A stretch of 64,000 nt of DNA from an uncultured bacterium (GTDB lineage Bacteria > Myxococcota_A > Bradymonadia > UBA7976 > VGTA01). Under the pieces are notes generated by a model. It did no database searches, was not told the origin of the DNA, and saw only the letters and a list, made by a program, of their open reading frames with translations. Position numbers and translations under genes: made by a program. The stretch spans positions 169,882-233,881 of the forward strand of contig CALSSE010000019.1 of NCBI GenBank assembly GCA_943788935.1, given 5' to 3'. Numbering within the stretch: the first letter of the stretch is position 1; each line of letters opens with the position of its first letter. Positions 1 to 8,853 of the stretch are shown piece after piece.

Positions 1-264
1 GTTAAGGATGTTGGTCAACTGCTTAAGCTCAGTCTGAATTGATAAGCTAACAGTGACTATGATTTAGCACTTCTCACTGAATATCGCTAACGAACAGAGT
101 TAGAGAGAGATTCCCTATCCTCATATTCCTCTACTTCACATTCGTTACAAAGGGTCTCACGATCACATTATAAAATATAAAACCAAGAGTCGCTTGATCT
201 TCGGGTGGTGATTGATCAACCTATAAAGAGTTACACAGTCGTTAGCACTTAAAACAGAGGGTAT

Positions 265-1554
265 ATGCTTGATCAAGATCAAGAATCATTGGTGGTCGGT
301 GGACGATACCATTTGATTCGTCAGATTGGCGTCGGCGGAACAAGCAGAGTCTATGAGGCGATCCACCACCTCACTCAAGAGAGAGTCGCGATTAAAGTGA
401 TCCCTCTTCAAACAGTAAAGAGCGACACCCGTACTGTAGCGAGATTTCTTCGGGAGGCAAAGCTGTCTCAAGAGGTCACTCATGATGGGATCGTGAAGGT
501 ATTAGATGCGTGGATCGAGAAAGATGAGCGCTGTTGTCTAGTCATGGAGCTTCTAAATGGGGTCAGCTTAAGAGCAGCGCTTCGAGCAGGAGAGGTCACT
601 CGGCTACAGGTGACGAGTTGGATATCGAACATTTTAGAGGCTCTTGAGGTCGCTCACCGCGCGGGAGTCATTCATCGAGACCTTAAACCCGAGAATATCT
701 TTATCCATCTCCCTCTAAGAGAAGAGAAAGATACGATGATCTCATCGGAACAGTATTATTTTGATGAGCATTCAGGTCAAATGGTGCTGATCGAAAACAC
801 TGACTTCGACTTAAATAATACAACCTCTGAGGTGACTGAGGAGCAAGTCATTGGTCACCCCCGAGACTTTTATCGTTGTCTCAATGAGAGAAGCTCTGAT
901 GTTCAGATTAAAATTCTTGACTTTGGACTTAGCAGAACGCTGATGGAGCCCTCTATTACTCAGTCGGGTCATTTTGTAGGAACCCCTTGGTATATGAGCC
1001 CTGAGCAAGTTTTATCGCCCAAAACATGCACTTCACAGACTGACCTTTGGTCGGTTGGGGTTATCCTCTATGAGGCACTCTGCGATGGTGTTCCTTTTCA
1101 AGGAGCTAATTTACCAGCTGTGTGTCTATCTATCAGTGAAGACGAGGTAAACCTTTCAAACATTAACAACATCTATCCTCTCGCAGTAGATCTCTGTAGT
1201 TGTATTCTTAGATGTTTAGAGAGGGATCTCTCCAAAAGGTTTCGGAGCGCAGCGACCCTTAAGTACGATCTAGACGCCGCACTTGCACAGTTTGCGAGCT
1301 GCGAGATCTCCCAAGACCCTATCGAGAGTCAACTTTACCCCACTCCCTCCACCATGACTTCGGAAGCGGTCTCAGAAAAGAAGGCTTCAATTCCTCCTGT
1401 CTTGTTAAATACTTCTCATTCACCTGTGGATGACTCTCTCTTGTCTAGGGATGATGGGGATGACTCTCTCTTTCTGGGGATGACTCTCTCTTGTCTGAGG
1501 ATGACTCTGTCTTGTCTGAGGATGACTCTCTCTTGTCTGCGGATGACTCTCTAA
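265..1554 (+). CDS. Hanks-type serine/threonine protein kinase (frameshifted tail)
   Basis: Cytoplasmic protein kinase domain that phosphorylates Ser/Thr on partner proteins. The glycine-rich loop GVGGTS is at residues 22-27, the ATP-binding Lys is in VAIK (about 44), the catalytic loop HRDLKPEN at about 137-144, the DFG motif at about 219-221, and the activation-segment end GTPWYMSPEQ at about 239-248. An insertion of about 65 residues between the catalytic loop and DFG is longer than usual. The last 35 residues are out-of-frame translation of a 21-nt repeat. One 20-nt unit (1460-1479) lacks a base, so the ORF stops at 1554. Restoring the base joins it to the ORF ending at 2012, which carries a C-terminal membrane segment typical of PknB-like receptors. 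The start follows AGAGGG at close spacing. Kinase identity is certain; whether the gene is intact is not. Confidence 0.9.
   Translation: MLDQDQESLVVGGRYHLIRQIGVGGTSRVYEAIHHLTQERVAIKVIPLQTVKSDTRTVARFLREAKLSQEVTHDGIVKVLDAWIEKDERCCLVMELLNGVSLRAALRAGEVTRLQVTSWISNILEALEVAHRAGVIHRDLKPENIFIHLPLREEKDTMISSEQYYFDEHSGQMVLIENTDFDLNNTTSEVTEEQVIGHPRDFYRCLNERSSDVQIKILDFGLSRTLMEPSITQSGHFVGTPWYMSPEQVLSPKTCTSQTDLWSVGVILYEALCDGVPFQGANLPAVCLSISEDEVNLSNINNIYPLAVDLCSCILRCLERDLSKRFRSAATLKYDLDAALAQFASCEISQDPIESQLYPTPSTMTSEAVSEKKASIPPVLLNTSHSPVDDSLLSRDDGDDSLFLGMTLSCLRMTLSCLRMTLSCLRMTL
1428..1552 (+). repeat. 21-nt tandem repeat encoding DDSLLSE heptads
   Basis: About six imperfect copies of GATGACTCTCTCTTGTCTGAG. 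One short unit (about 9 nt, 1450-1458) keeps the frame. The unit at 1460-1479 is 20 nt because TTGTCT has become TTTCT, and this breaks the kinase frame. Confidence 0.85.
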
Positions 1555-2012
1555 AATCAAGCCTCATGGATGACATACCAAAAACGCTGAAGTTAACCTC
1601 TGATGCGATTCAAGTAAGTCTACAAGAGTTGATAGAGATCGATGGAGGCCTTTACCCTGAGTTCGAAGATGTTTTATCTTCAGAGATCGCTGATCAACCT
1701 ACTCTTGTGACTCAGAGACGATCACCCTTCTCTGCAGATCAAATCCATGTTGAGGAAGAGCCAGTAGTTGATACTCAGCAGAGCGCTTCTCAAAGTTTAG
1801 ATCATCATACTTTTCATCCCCACGCTTTTGAAGTTTTACATCAAGTGCCCAGGTTCGATGAGTTCAACACAGAGTCGACGAAGATTCCATCTGTGCGTAG
1901 TCAAAAAAAATCCCGAGAGGGTCGTAAAGAAGGTGATCACTGGCTTGTAATCAGCTTATTTATCTTTGGAATCGGTGTCGGTCTACTCGTTCGAGCTTTC
2001 AAGTTATTGTAA
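1491..2012 (+). CDS. Displaced C-terminal part of the kinase, with a membrane anchor
   Basis: This frame carries the sensible reading of the 21-nt repeat (DDSLLSE-type heptads), then about 120 acidic, Ser/Glu-rich residues, a basic stretch (KKSREGRKEG) and one hydrophobic helix near the C-terminus (WLVISLFIFGIGVGLLV). It overlaps the kinase ORF in another frame. A cytosolic kinase, flexible linker, basic stop-transfer and single membrane helix are the usual order in bacterial receptor-like kinases. I therefore infer that this is the tail of the kinase at 265 and not a separate gene; no ribosome binding site is evident at its first ATG. Confidence 0.6.
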   Translation: MSEDDSVLSEDDSLLSADDSLKSSLMDDIPKTLKLTSDAIQVSLQELIEIDGGLYPEFEDVLSSEIADQPTLVTQRRSPFSADQIHVEEEPVVDTQQSASQSLDHHTFHPHAFEVLHQVPRFDEFNTESTKIPSVRSQKKSREGRKEGDHWLVISLFIFGIGVGLLVRAFKLL

Positions 2013-2016
2013 AGTG

Positions 2017-2098
2017 ACTTGTCTCTTGATGTGTGACTTGTCTTTTGATTGATTTGTCACTTGTTCCTTGATTTGTCACTTGATCTCTATGATGTGTG
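2017..2098 (+). repeat. Degenerate TTGTCACTTG-type direct repeats between genes
   Basis: The gap between the kinase tail and the aldo/keto reductase holds four to five imperfect copies of a T-rich motif (TTGTCACTTG / TTGATTTGT). It lies where the reductase promoter should be. No function can be assigned. Confidence 0.5.
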
Positions 2099-2151
2099 AG
2101 GTGTTCCTTAATTTGTGAGTTATCTTTAATTTTATGTCTTATGGAGTATTT

Positions 2152-3117
2152 ATGTCAGAGAGATCAACTTTAACCCCAACGAAGACTGAGCGATATATCG
2201 GACAACTACCGCTCGCAGTGGGTCCAATCGCCTATGGATTCTGGAGATTCAGTGGTTCAAGTATAGCGGTGGCTCGAAATAAAGTAGAGACTGCTCTGTC
2301 TTTAGGAATGAACCTCTTTGATCATGCAGATATCTATGGGGTTGATGGAGATGGCGCCTTTGGAGACGCTGAGGCTCTCTTTGGTGAGGTCCTCAAAGAG
2401 GCGCCTCAGATCAGAGATCAAGCGTTGATCGCTACTAAAGGAGGGATCGTCCTCGGTCGGCCTTATGATTCAAGTGAGGGGTACCTCATCGAGGCAGTGG
2501 AGCGCTCTCTACGGAGACTTAACATCGAGAGTATAGATCTTTATCAGATCCATCGACCTGATTTCTTAACCCATCCTGCCCAGCTCGCTGATACTCTAGA
2601 GGGCCTTAGAGCGTCTGGTAAAATCAAAGAGGTAGGCGTATCAAACTTCACTGTCGCTCAGACTAGAGCACTTCAGGCTCATCTCAGCTTTCCTCTCGTC
2701 ACGAGTCAGCCTGAGTGGAGCTGTTGGTCACATCAGGCTTTAAGAGATGGTACTCTCGATTATTGTATGGAAGCAACGGTCACCCCATTAGGGTGGAGCC
2801 CTCTCGGTGGAGGCAAGCTCGCGGCTAGCGCTGAGCAGGTCTCTGCACTTCTCTCTGATGGTCAACTCAATGAGGATCAAGCGAGACGACTCTCCTCAAC
2901 ACTCGTCGTCTTAGATCGCATCGCCCTTGAGCGAGAAGTGAGTCGCGCTGCGGTCGCTATCGCTTGGACTATGGCTCATCCCGCTGCGGTGATCCCCATC
3001 ATCGGTACCCAAAACCTTGAGCGGATGGCAGATTGCGCTCAAGCGGCTGATGTGGTCTTTACTCGTGAAGAGTGGAATGAAGTCTTGATCGCTGCTCAAG
3101 GTTACCCTCTACCCTAG
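2152..3117 (+). CDS. Aldo/keto reductase
   Basis: NAD(P)H-dependent oxidoreductase of the aldo/keto reductase superfamily, with a (beta/alpha)8 barrel. Visible family motifs are the catalytic Asp-Tyr region FDHADIYG, the Lys strand IATKGG, the His-containing strand DLYQIHRPD, VGVSNF, and a C-terminal cofactor-binding part with AVIPIIGTQNLER. The substrate cannot be inferred; the closest style is the YdhF/YajO type. An ATG at 2134 is also in frame, but 2152 has GGAG five bases upstream and is preferred (about 321 aa). It stands alone, with the next gene six bases downstream on the same strand. Confidence 0.9.
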   Translation: MSERSTLTPTKTERYIGQLPLAVGPIAYGFWRFSGSSIAVARNKVETALSLGMNLFDHADIYGVDGDGAFGDAEALFGEVLKEAPQIRDQALIATKGGIVLGRPYDSSEGYLIEAVERSLRRLNIESIDLYQIHRPDFLTHPAQLADTLEGLRASGKIKEVGVSNFTVAQTRALQAHLSFPLVTSQPEWSCWSHQALRDGTLDYCMEATVTPLGWSPLGGGKLAASAEQVSALLSDGQLNEDQARRLSSTLVVLDRIALEREVSRAAVAIAWTMAHPAAVIPIIGTQNLERMADCAQAADVVFTREEWNEVLIAAQGYPLP

Positions 3118-3122
3118 TAGGT

Positions 3123-4289
3123 ATGATTATGCTTTATTTTACTCTTCGCCGAGATCAGAGACGAATGATTAACCTCAGTGGTAAACATCGTTCTCTACTT
3201 CAAGTTAAGTTTTGGTTCGCGGACCTCATCGCTTTACTTCTCAGGCCTTTCTCTGCGCTGATGACCCTCTCTGCGCTGATGACCCTCTCTGCGCTGATGA
3301 CCCTCTCTTTAGCTCAAACATCAGCCCCTGCCTATGCTGCTCCTAATGATCTTTTTGGTATCACCCCTCTCGATGACGAGAGTTTCGCTGAGAGCTTTAC
3401 CTTAGTTGCTCGTTTGAGTGATGATGGCTACCTCTTGGTGCAAGCGATGGTGATGAATGGTGGGTTTGGAGACGAGAAGCCCGCTTGTCGAATCCTTCAT
3501 GTTCCTTCGAAGACAAAGGGGGTGAACGAGGTTGATCGCGATGGAGATTGGGGGTTCTCTAAAGCGAGTGGAACGTTGACCGTGGGGAGCTGTACCCTGA
3601 GAGAGACCGCCCGAGGAGCGTATTGGAAAGCGCGAACTGACACTCTCAGCGTAGAGCTGTCTCTCAACGGCTCGAAGGGGCCACGCTCAATCTCATCGAT
3701 GAACGCTTCATTTGATGATAAACGATTTTTCAATAATGAGCTGATTATCCCTTGGGCAAAGGTCACAGGTCAATTAAAGACTCAAGCAGGGCATCAAGAG
3801 ATTCGAGGTTATGGAACAGTTAATCATACTCGTTCTACTGCCCTCCCTCCTCAAGTCGCTCACCGCTGGTTAAAAGTATATGCCTTCCCGATGAAAGTGA
3901 ATCAAGGGCGCGAGGCTACAGCACAGGAGGGTTTATTGGTGGAGATGAGACAGACCAATGACACCCCTTCTCGCTCGATTGGGTGGGTATGGTCAAAGTC
4001 TCAAAAGCAACCTCGTCCTGTGAGTCCCAAGCAATTATCTCTCTCTTCTCGGTGGGCAAAGACAGCGCTAAAAGTGGGTGATACTCTCAAGAGCTCTGAT
4101 GGCGGGTCAGTGTATACAGTAAGCGCGTTGAGAAGCGTATATACATACGAGCCTATTAAAGCCTATGGCCTCTTGGGGAGAGTCCTCAAACGTTGGATCG
4201 GTGACCCTATCAACGTGACTTCACTCGTCGAACTCAGTGGACCACGGGGGAAGCTGCGGGGTCTAGTAGAGCAGATCACGTTTAGATGA
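3123..4289 (+). CDS. Secreted/periplasmic protein of unknown function
   Basis: A 388-residue protein not assigned to a known family. The N-terminus has a hydrophobic export segment that includes three copies of the hexapeptide SALMTL, followed by an Ala-rich cleavage-like region (SAPAYAAP). The body is beta-rich with basic patches. It follows the aldo/keto reductase by a few bases and precedes an outer membrane barrel gene by 18 bases, so the three may be one transcript. The exact start is uncertain: ATGs at 3123, 3129 and 3162 are all possible and none has a strong ribosome binding site. Confidence 0.65.
   Translation: MIMLYFTLRRDQRRMINLSGKHRSLLQVKFWFADLIALLLRPFSALMTLSALMTLSALMTLSLAQTSAPAYAAPNDLFGITPLDDESFAESFTLVARLSDDGYLLVQAMVMNGGFGDEKPACRILHVPSKTKGVNEVDRDGDWGFSKASGTLTVGSCTLRETARGAYWKARTDTLSVELSLNGSKGPRSISSMNASFDDKRFFNNELIIPWAKVTGQLKTQAGHQEIRGYGTVNHTRSTALPPQVAHRWLKVYAFPMKVNQGREATAQEGLLVEMRQTNDTPSRSIGWVWSKSQKQPRPVSPKQLSLSSRWAKTALKVGDTLKSSDGGSVYTVSALRSVYTYEPIKAYGLLGRVLKRWIGDPINVTSLVELSGPRGKLRGLVEQITFR
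3251..3307 (+). repeat. 18-nt tandem repeat in a signal-peptide region
   Basis: Three exact copies of CTCTGCGCTGATGACCCT, in frame, encode SALMTL three times inside the hydrophobic part of the export signal. Confidence 0.9.
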
Positions 4290-4307
4290 AGAGGCCGTAT
4301 ACCGCCT

Positions 4308-5663
4308 ATGATGACGACTTTAATGACGCCTGAGACGTCTTCACTGATGCTCTCTACTTTGTTCAGTCGAGGGGTGATGATTTCATTCCTATTATCGATA
4401 GGGATGAGGTGTGAGTCCCTCTGGGCAGAGATGATCCCTACAGCCGATCAGGCGGGGAGGGCAGAAACCAATGAGAGCCCTACTCATTCCACTACACCGG
4501 TCTCTAAAGAGTCATTATGGCGCTTCGCTCCTCTGCCGAGCATCGCTTACAATATTGAGAGAGGTGTAGGCTATGGTGCCTACCTTACAGCTTTCAAAAA
4601 GAAGACGCTACCCGAGGGAGTACGCGGGGTACGCTACGAATACTCGCTCAGCGCCTCTTTGTTTCAAACCACAGGCGGATATAAATATCATAAACTCTTA
4701 TTTGACGCTCCCTATCTGAGCGCGGAGCGTTTAAGATTCCAAGGGATATTGGGCTATGAGTCTCAAGATACGAGTTGGTACTCTGGCGTGGGTGACATCT
4801 CCACTCTGATCTCTCCACTGGTTGAGGAGGGTCATTATCTTCATCCCTTACGTAGCGTGTGGTTTATGCCTAGCCTCACTCAGCCTCTCCCCTCTGTTTC
4901 CCCTGCGCTCAATATCTCTCTTGGTTGGATAGGGCGCTATGCCATGGTGGAGATGCCTGCACAAGCGGTGATCACTCAAGAGAATCCACGAGGGTCAGAA
5001 GGAGGCTTCTTATCTTCTTTACAAGGGAGTGTATCCTGGGATAACCGAGATCGAGAACCTGATACTCAGCGAGGAGTATGGACTGAACTCTCGATTCGAG
5101 GAGCTCACGGGGTTATTGGTTCAGATTGGTCATATTGGGCGATTAATGTTACTCATCGTCACTACCTCAAGCTATCTCAAGCGCCTTGGTTGGTGTTTGC
5201 CTATCGTCTTGGGCTCGATTGGCAGCTTGGGGAGCCCCCCTTTTTCCAAAGAGGAGTAATGGGCGGGGTGCAGTGGACAGAATTAGGAGGTAACTCAGCG
5301 CTACGAGGCTATAAGTTCGGACGCTTTAGAGGTGACCGATCACTGTACTTTGGCCAAGAGCTTAGGTATCGCTACTGGCGATTTTATTTTAAACAGCGCC
5401 CTATAGACCTATTGGTAACTCCAATCATTGATCTCGGTATCATTCAGGGGCGAGATGAGTCAAGGAGCCCTCAAGCAGCGATGAGTAGAGATCATTGGCT
5501 ATGGGGGAGCGTTGGGATGGGAGGCAGGGCTGTCTATGATCAAGGATTCGTAGTGAGAGTTGACGTAATGTGGGCTCTTGAGAGAGTTCAAGACACACCT
5601 GTTTCGCCTGTGAAGAGACGTGCTCAGCTAGGGGTTTTCGCCATGACCGGACATTCATTTTGA
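4308..5663 (+). CDS. Omp85/BamA-type outer membrane barrel protein
   Basis: An approximately 450-residue outer membrane beta-barrel of the surface antigen D15/Omp85 type. The N-terminus has an export signal. No POTRA repeats are visible before the barrel, so it looks like a barrel-only member. Supporting features are the strand motif WDNRDREPDTQRG, the LRGYKFGRFRGD segment (matching the conserved VRGF/Y loop-6 motif), repeated aromatic strands such as ELRYRYW, and a C-terminal Phe. Its role may be transport or lipid/protein insertion; the specific partner is unknown. It follows the unknown secreted protein at 3123 closely. Confidence 0.75.
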   Translation: MMTTLMTPETSSLMLSTLFSRGVMISFLLSIGMRCESLWAEMIPTADQAGRAETNESPTHSTTPVSKESLWRFAPLPSIAYNIERGVGYGAYLTAFKKKTLPEGVRGVRYEYSLSASLFQTTGGYKYHKLLFDAPYLSAERLRFQGILGYESQDTSWYSGVGDISTLISPLVEEGHYLHPLRSVWFMPSLTQPLPSVSPALNISLGWIGRYAMVEMPAQAVITQENPRGSEGGFLSSLQGSVSWDNRDREPDTQRGVWTELSIRGAHGVIGSDWSYWAINVTHRHYLKLSQAPWLVFAYRLGLDWQLGEPPFFQRGVMGGVQWTELGGNSALRGYKFGRFRGDRSLYFGQELRYRYWRFYFKQRPIDLLVTPIIDLGIIQGRDESRSPQAAMSRDHWLWGSVGMGGRAVYDQGFVVRVDVMWALERVQDTPVSPVKRRAQLGVFAMTGHSF

Positions 5664-5749
5664 TAAAACTTCGCAACTCAGTAGACTGCTACACACATCT
5701 ATAGGAAGTGAGTTTTCACAACGTATACTTCGGGTTGAAAGGTAGATCG

Positions 5750-8602
5750 ATGAGCAATGAGGACGAGGTCACAAGACAGTGGCCAACGATAGATAAGCGA
5801 ATGCATCGATTGAACACATACGCAATGACCCTATCTCTGAGCGTTTTTTTGTTCTCCTGCCATGAGCCAAGTCAGAGCCATCCTGACACATCTCAACAAG
5901 CCAAGGTGAACGCTGAAGTCCATCTAGAGACATCAGAGAAGAGCGTCATCTATGGTGAAGATACTCGTCAAGATTTCTATGAAGTTCAGAACCCCTCCCT
6001 CGTCCAAAAGGCGCAGCAGTCTATTATGGCGATGTTTGATCGTCAGAGTCTGAACACCTCAGGATCGGGTGAAGTCACCGTCTTAGGAGGGACCCTCAGT
6101 CAACGCTATGGTTTGTGCCAAGACCAACGGTATCGGTCTCAGCCAGCTGCTTCTAGTTGCTCGGCGACTTTGATTGATGAAGATATCATTGTGACCGCCG
6201 GTCACTGCGTAGAGACCCAGAATGAGTGTGAAACTAAGCGTTTTGTTCTTGGGTACCATATGGAGGGCCCTAACAGTCTCGCTACCATTAGTAGCGATCA
6301 AGTATTCTCCTGCCAAGAGCTTATACTCTCTGTCAACACACTCGCGCTTGATTATGCTTTTATCAAACTTGACCGAGCTGTAGATCCTTCAATCGGTGAA
6401 CCCTCAGCAGTGATGCTGTCAAGTGAGCCGCTCTCTGTGAATGACCCGCTCGTAATGATTGGTTTTCCGAGTGGTTTACCCCTCAAAGTAGACGCAGGCG
6501 GTTTTGTCAGTGATCCCCGAGCGAGCAGTCCGCCGTTGAATTACTTTCGCGCCACAGTAGACGCCTTTGGAGGTAACTCAGGTTCGGGTGTGTTTAATCA
6601 ACAAGGCGAGCAAGTGGGGATCTTAGTTCGAGGAGAGACAGATTATGTCCAGCGCGGCGGCTGCACAGTGGTAAACGAGTTAAGTCTCGACCGTGGCCCA
6701 GGAGAAGAAGCTGAAGAGATCACCTATTTATCACGTGCGTTGAGCGCTCTCTGTGACAGCGGATATCCTAGTGAGAGGCTCTGTGGACAAACTTTACGAG
6801 GTCTCTGCTTCGACTGTCAGCAAGACAGCGATTGTCTAGAGGGCTATCGTTGCGGTCGTTTCACTCAATACCCAGAGGCACCGACTTTTTGCGCGCCTAG
6901 CTGTAGCGATGCCGAGGGCTGTCCTGATGGACATCAATGTATTCAAGGTCAGTGTACGCCGGCCGAAACTAGAGATTGTGAGGGTAACACGGTAATCGCT
7001 GTCGACAGCTGTGGACGAACGCTCGGAGAAGTTGAGCAATGCTCTGATGCATTCTATTGTCGTCGAGGAGCCTGTCTGCTCGCGTCTGCGGGCGACAGTT
7101 GCGACAACGCGACCCCGCTAGAGATCATGAGTCAAGAGCAGAGAGGTTCATTGCAAGAAGGGTATACGAACACTAGTGAAGGCTCATGTGGTGGAGGTGG
7201 ACCGGAGGTGTTCTATCGGCTCGACTTGGATCAGCCGAATCGACTGATCGCCACCGCGAGAGGATTTGATACGGTCCTCTATTTGAGATCAGCCTGTGAT
7301 CAGAATAGTGAGTTAGCTTGTGTAGATGACTCGAGACCTCCCGGTCGATATGGCTCTCAAATCGATACTCGGCTTGACCCCGGTACATACTATCTCGCAT
7401 TAGACAGTTACAATCCTCAAGAGACGGGTGATTTTAGTCTTGGGCTTGAGCTTTGTCCAAGAGTCTGTGAACAAGGAGAGACGAGATGTGCCGGGGCGTC
7501 AGGGATAGAGCGATGTGAAATGAATAGAGAGGGATGTATCGCTTGGGGAGAGGCCGAGTCATGTTCAGGAGAAGCGGCCTGTCAAGAGGGGGTCTGTGTC
7601 GCTGCCGCAGAGGGTGATAGTTGCGAGACAGCAGAGTCGCTTGATGTGAGCGAAAACACCTCTGTAAATATTACAGGGGTCATCGATCAATCCTACACTT
7701 TAAGAGTAGGGAGTCGCTGCTCAACCGAAGAGACTCGTGATCGGTTCTACACCTTCGATGTCGATCAAGAATCTCGCTTGGAGTTGATCTCTATCGGTGA
7801 AGGGGTCTCTGCCTTGTCTCTCTATCAAGACTGTCCTAGCGGGCCTAATTCAGGTCTTGAACTCTCTTGTGTACCGGGAGTTGACAACGAGCTTCGTCTC
7901 GATAGCGTACTCGCTTCTGGACGCTACACCGTCGTAGTGAGTAGTGATGATATCGCTGACTATGAACTCTCTCTATCGCTCAGCGCAAATTGTATTGATG
8001 AGTGTGACATGAGCCTACCACCCTATTGCGACGAGCGGGAAGGGGTCAGTGGAGATCCTGAGGAATTTGTAGTCGCTTGTCTTGTAGGAATGAGCGGATG
8101 TTCTGAGCTCACAGTCGCTGATGAATGTAGTGGGAGGGTATGTGCCGGCGGTGCTTGTCAGGAAGAGTGCTTTGACTCCTGTGAACTAGGAGAGCGTGAA
8201 TGTGTCGATCGCGACACAGTGATCGCTTGCGTCGCAGATGAACGTGGCTGTTTATTTTGGGAGCCAATAGAGAGCTGTGGAGACGATGAAGTTTGCGTAG
8301 GTCAGGGCCAATGTGAAGAGGTTGATAGTGATTGGGGGATGGGGGTTGGTGGCATAGAGGCTGGCGACATGGAGGCCATAGATGAGGGGGGACTTGAGGC
8401 TGGAGACGGAGGGGATAGTCCTTCTATCAGAGAGGGCTGGGAGGGGTATCCCGGACCTAAGGAGGTCTTCCTCCCCAAGCGCACTCGTGGAGGGTGTCAA
8501 CAAGGGCCCGGAGAGTCTCCATTTTCTACTCTTTTAATACTCTTCGCGATGTCTTTCATCACGGTGTCCAACTCTAAGAGAAATCAACGAAGAGAGAGTT
8601 AA
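5750..8602 (+). CDS. Secreted trypsin-like serine protease with Cys-rich and PPC-like domains
   Basis: A large exported S1-family protease. After a lipoprotein-like signal (LSVFLFSC), the catalytic triad is visible: His in TAGHC, Asp in LDYAFIKL and Ser in GGNSGSGV. Beyond the protease, Cys-rich segments alternate with two pre-peptidase C-terminal (PPC)-like beta domains (GFDTVLYLR...CDQ, DPGTYYLALDSY). The protein ends with a Gly/Glu/Asp-rich linker, a Cys, a hydrophobic helix and a basic tail (SKRNQRR), which resembles the MYXO-CTERM tripartite sorting signal. Start 5750 is chosen because GAAAGG lies seven bases upstream; a GTG at 5708 is in frame but poorly spaced. It is probably surface-attached or released, acting on external proteins. 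Confidence 0.88.
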   Translation: MSNEDEVTRQWPTIDKRMHRLNTYAMTLSLSVFLFSCHEPSQSHPDTSQQAKVNAEVHLETSEKSVIYGEDTRQDFYEVQNPSLVQKAQQSIMAMFDRQSLNTSGSGEVTVLGGTLSQRYGLCQDQRYRSQPAASSCSATLIDEDIIVTAGHCVETQNECETKRFVLGYHMEGPNSLATISSDQVFSCQELILSVNTLALDYAFIKLDRAVDPSIGEPSAVMLSSEPLSVNDPLVMIGFPSGLPLKVDAGGFVSDPRASSPPLNYFRATVDAFGGNSGSGVFNQQGEQVGILVRGETDYVQRGGCTVVNELSLDRGPGEEAEEITYLSRALSALCDSGYPSERLCGQTLRGLCFDCQQDSDCLEGYRCGRFTQYPEAPTFCAPSCSDAEGCPDGHQCIQGQCTPAETRDCEGNTVIAVDSCGRTLGEVEQCSDAFYCRRGACLLASAGDSCDNATPLEIMSQEQRGSLQEGYTNTSEGSCGGGGPEVFYRLDLDQPNRLIATARGFDTVLYLRSACDQNSELACVDDSRPPGRYGSQIDTRLDPGTYYLALDSYNPQETGDFSLGLELCPRVCEQGETRCAGASGIERCEMNREGCIAWGEAESCSGEAACQEGVCVAAAEGDSCETAESLDVSENTSVNITGVIDQSYTLRVGSRCSTEETRDRFYTFDVDQESRLELISIGEGVSALSLYQDCPSGPNSGLELSCVPGVDNELRLDSVLASGRYTVVVSSDDIADYELSLSLSANCIDECDMSLPPYCDEREGVSGDPEEFVVACLVGMSGCSELTVADECSGRVCAGGACQEECFDSCELGERECVDRDTVIACVADERGCLFWEPIESCGDDEVCVGQGQCEEVDSDWGMGVGGIEAGDMEAIDEGGLEAGDGGDSPSIREGWEGYPGPKEVFLPKRTRGGCQQGPGESPFSTLLILFAMSFITVSNSKRNQRRES

Positions 8603-8629
8603 GCACGTCTGTCTCTTCTTGAATGTTCT

Positions 8630-8694
8630 CACTGCATAAGCCTCACTGCATAAGCCTCACTGCATAAGCCTCACTGCATAAGCCTCACTGCATA
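8630..8694 (+). repeat. 14-nt tandem repeat upstream of aspS
   Basis: Four full copies and one partial copy of CACTGCATAAGCCT lie in the noncoding gap between the protease and aspS, about 160 bases before the aspS start. Because the unit is not a multiple of three and lies outside genes, it is not a coding repeat. The rest of the gap (8695-8853) shows nothing else notable apart from the aspS ribosome binding site. Confidence 0.9.
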
Positions 8695-8853
8695 GAGTTT
8701 AATGAACGCTGTTATCTCACTTATCTCGATCAAGCCTAGACCATCTTGAGAGAGTTTGATATATCGCTGATCATTATCACATTTCTCAACTCATCATGGT
8801 GATGAAGCACGCGCTTACATACGATTGATTAGGTCCATAGAAGAGGAGTCGTC

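Noticed and set aside
1..264. tRNA or regulatory RNA at the left edge
   Set aside because: No cloverleaf or conserved elements could be drawn; it is plain upstream sequence of the kinase.
8630..8694. CRISPR array
   Set aside because: The units are contiguous and identical without spacers.
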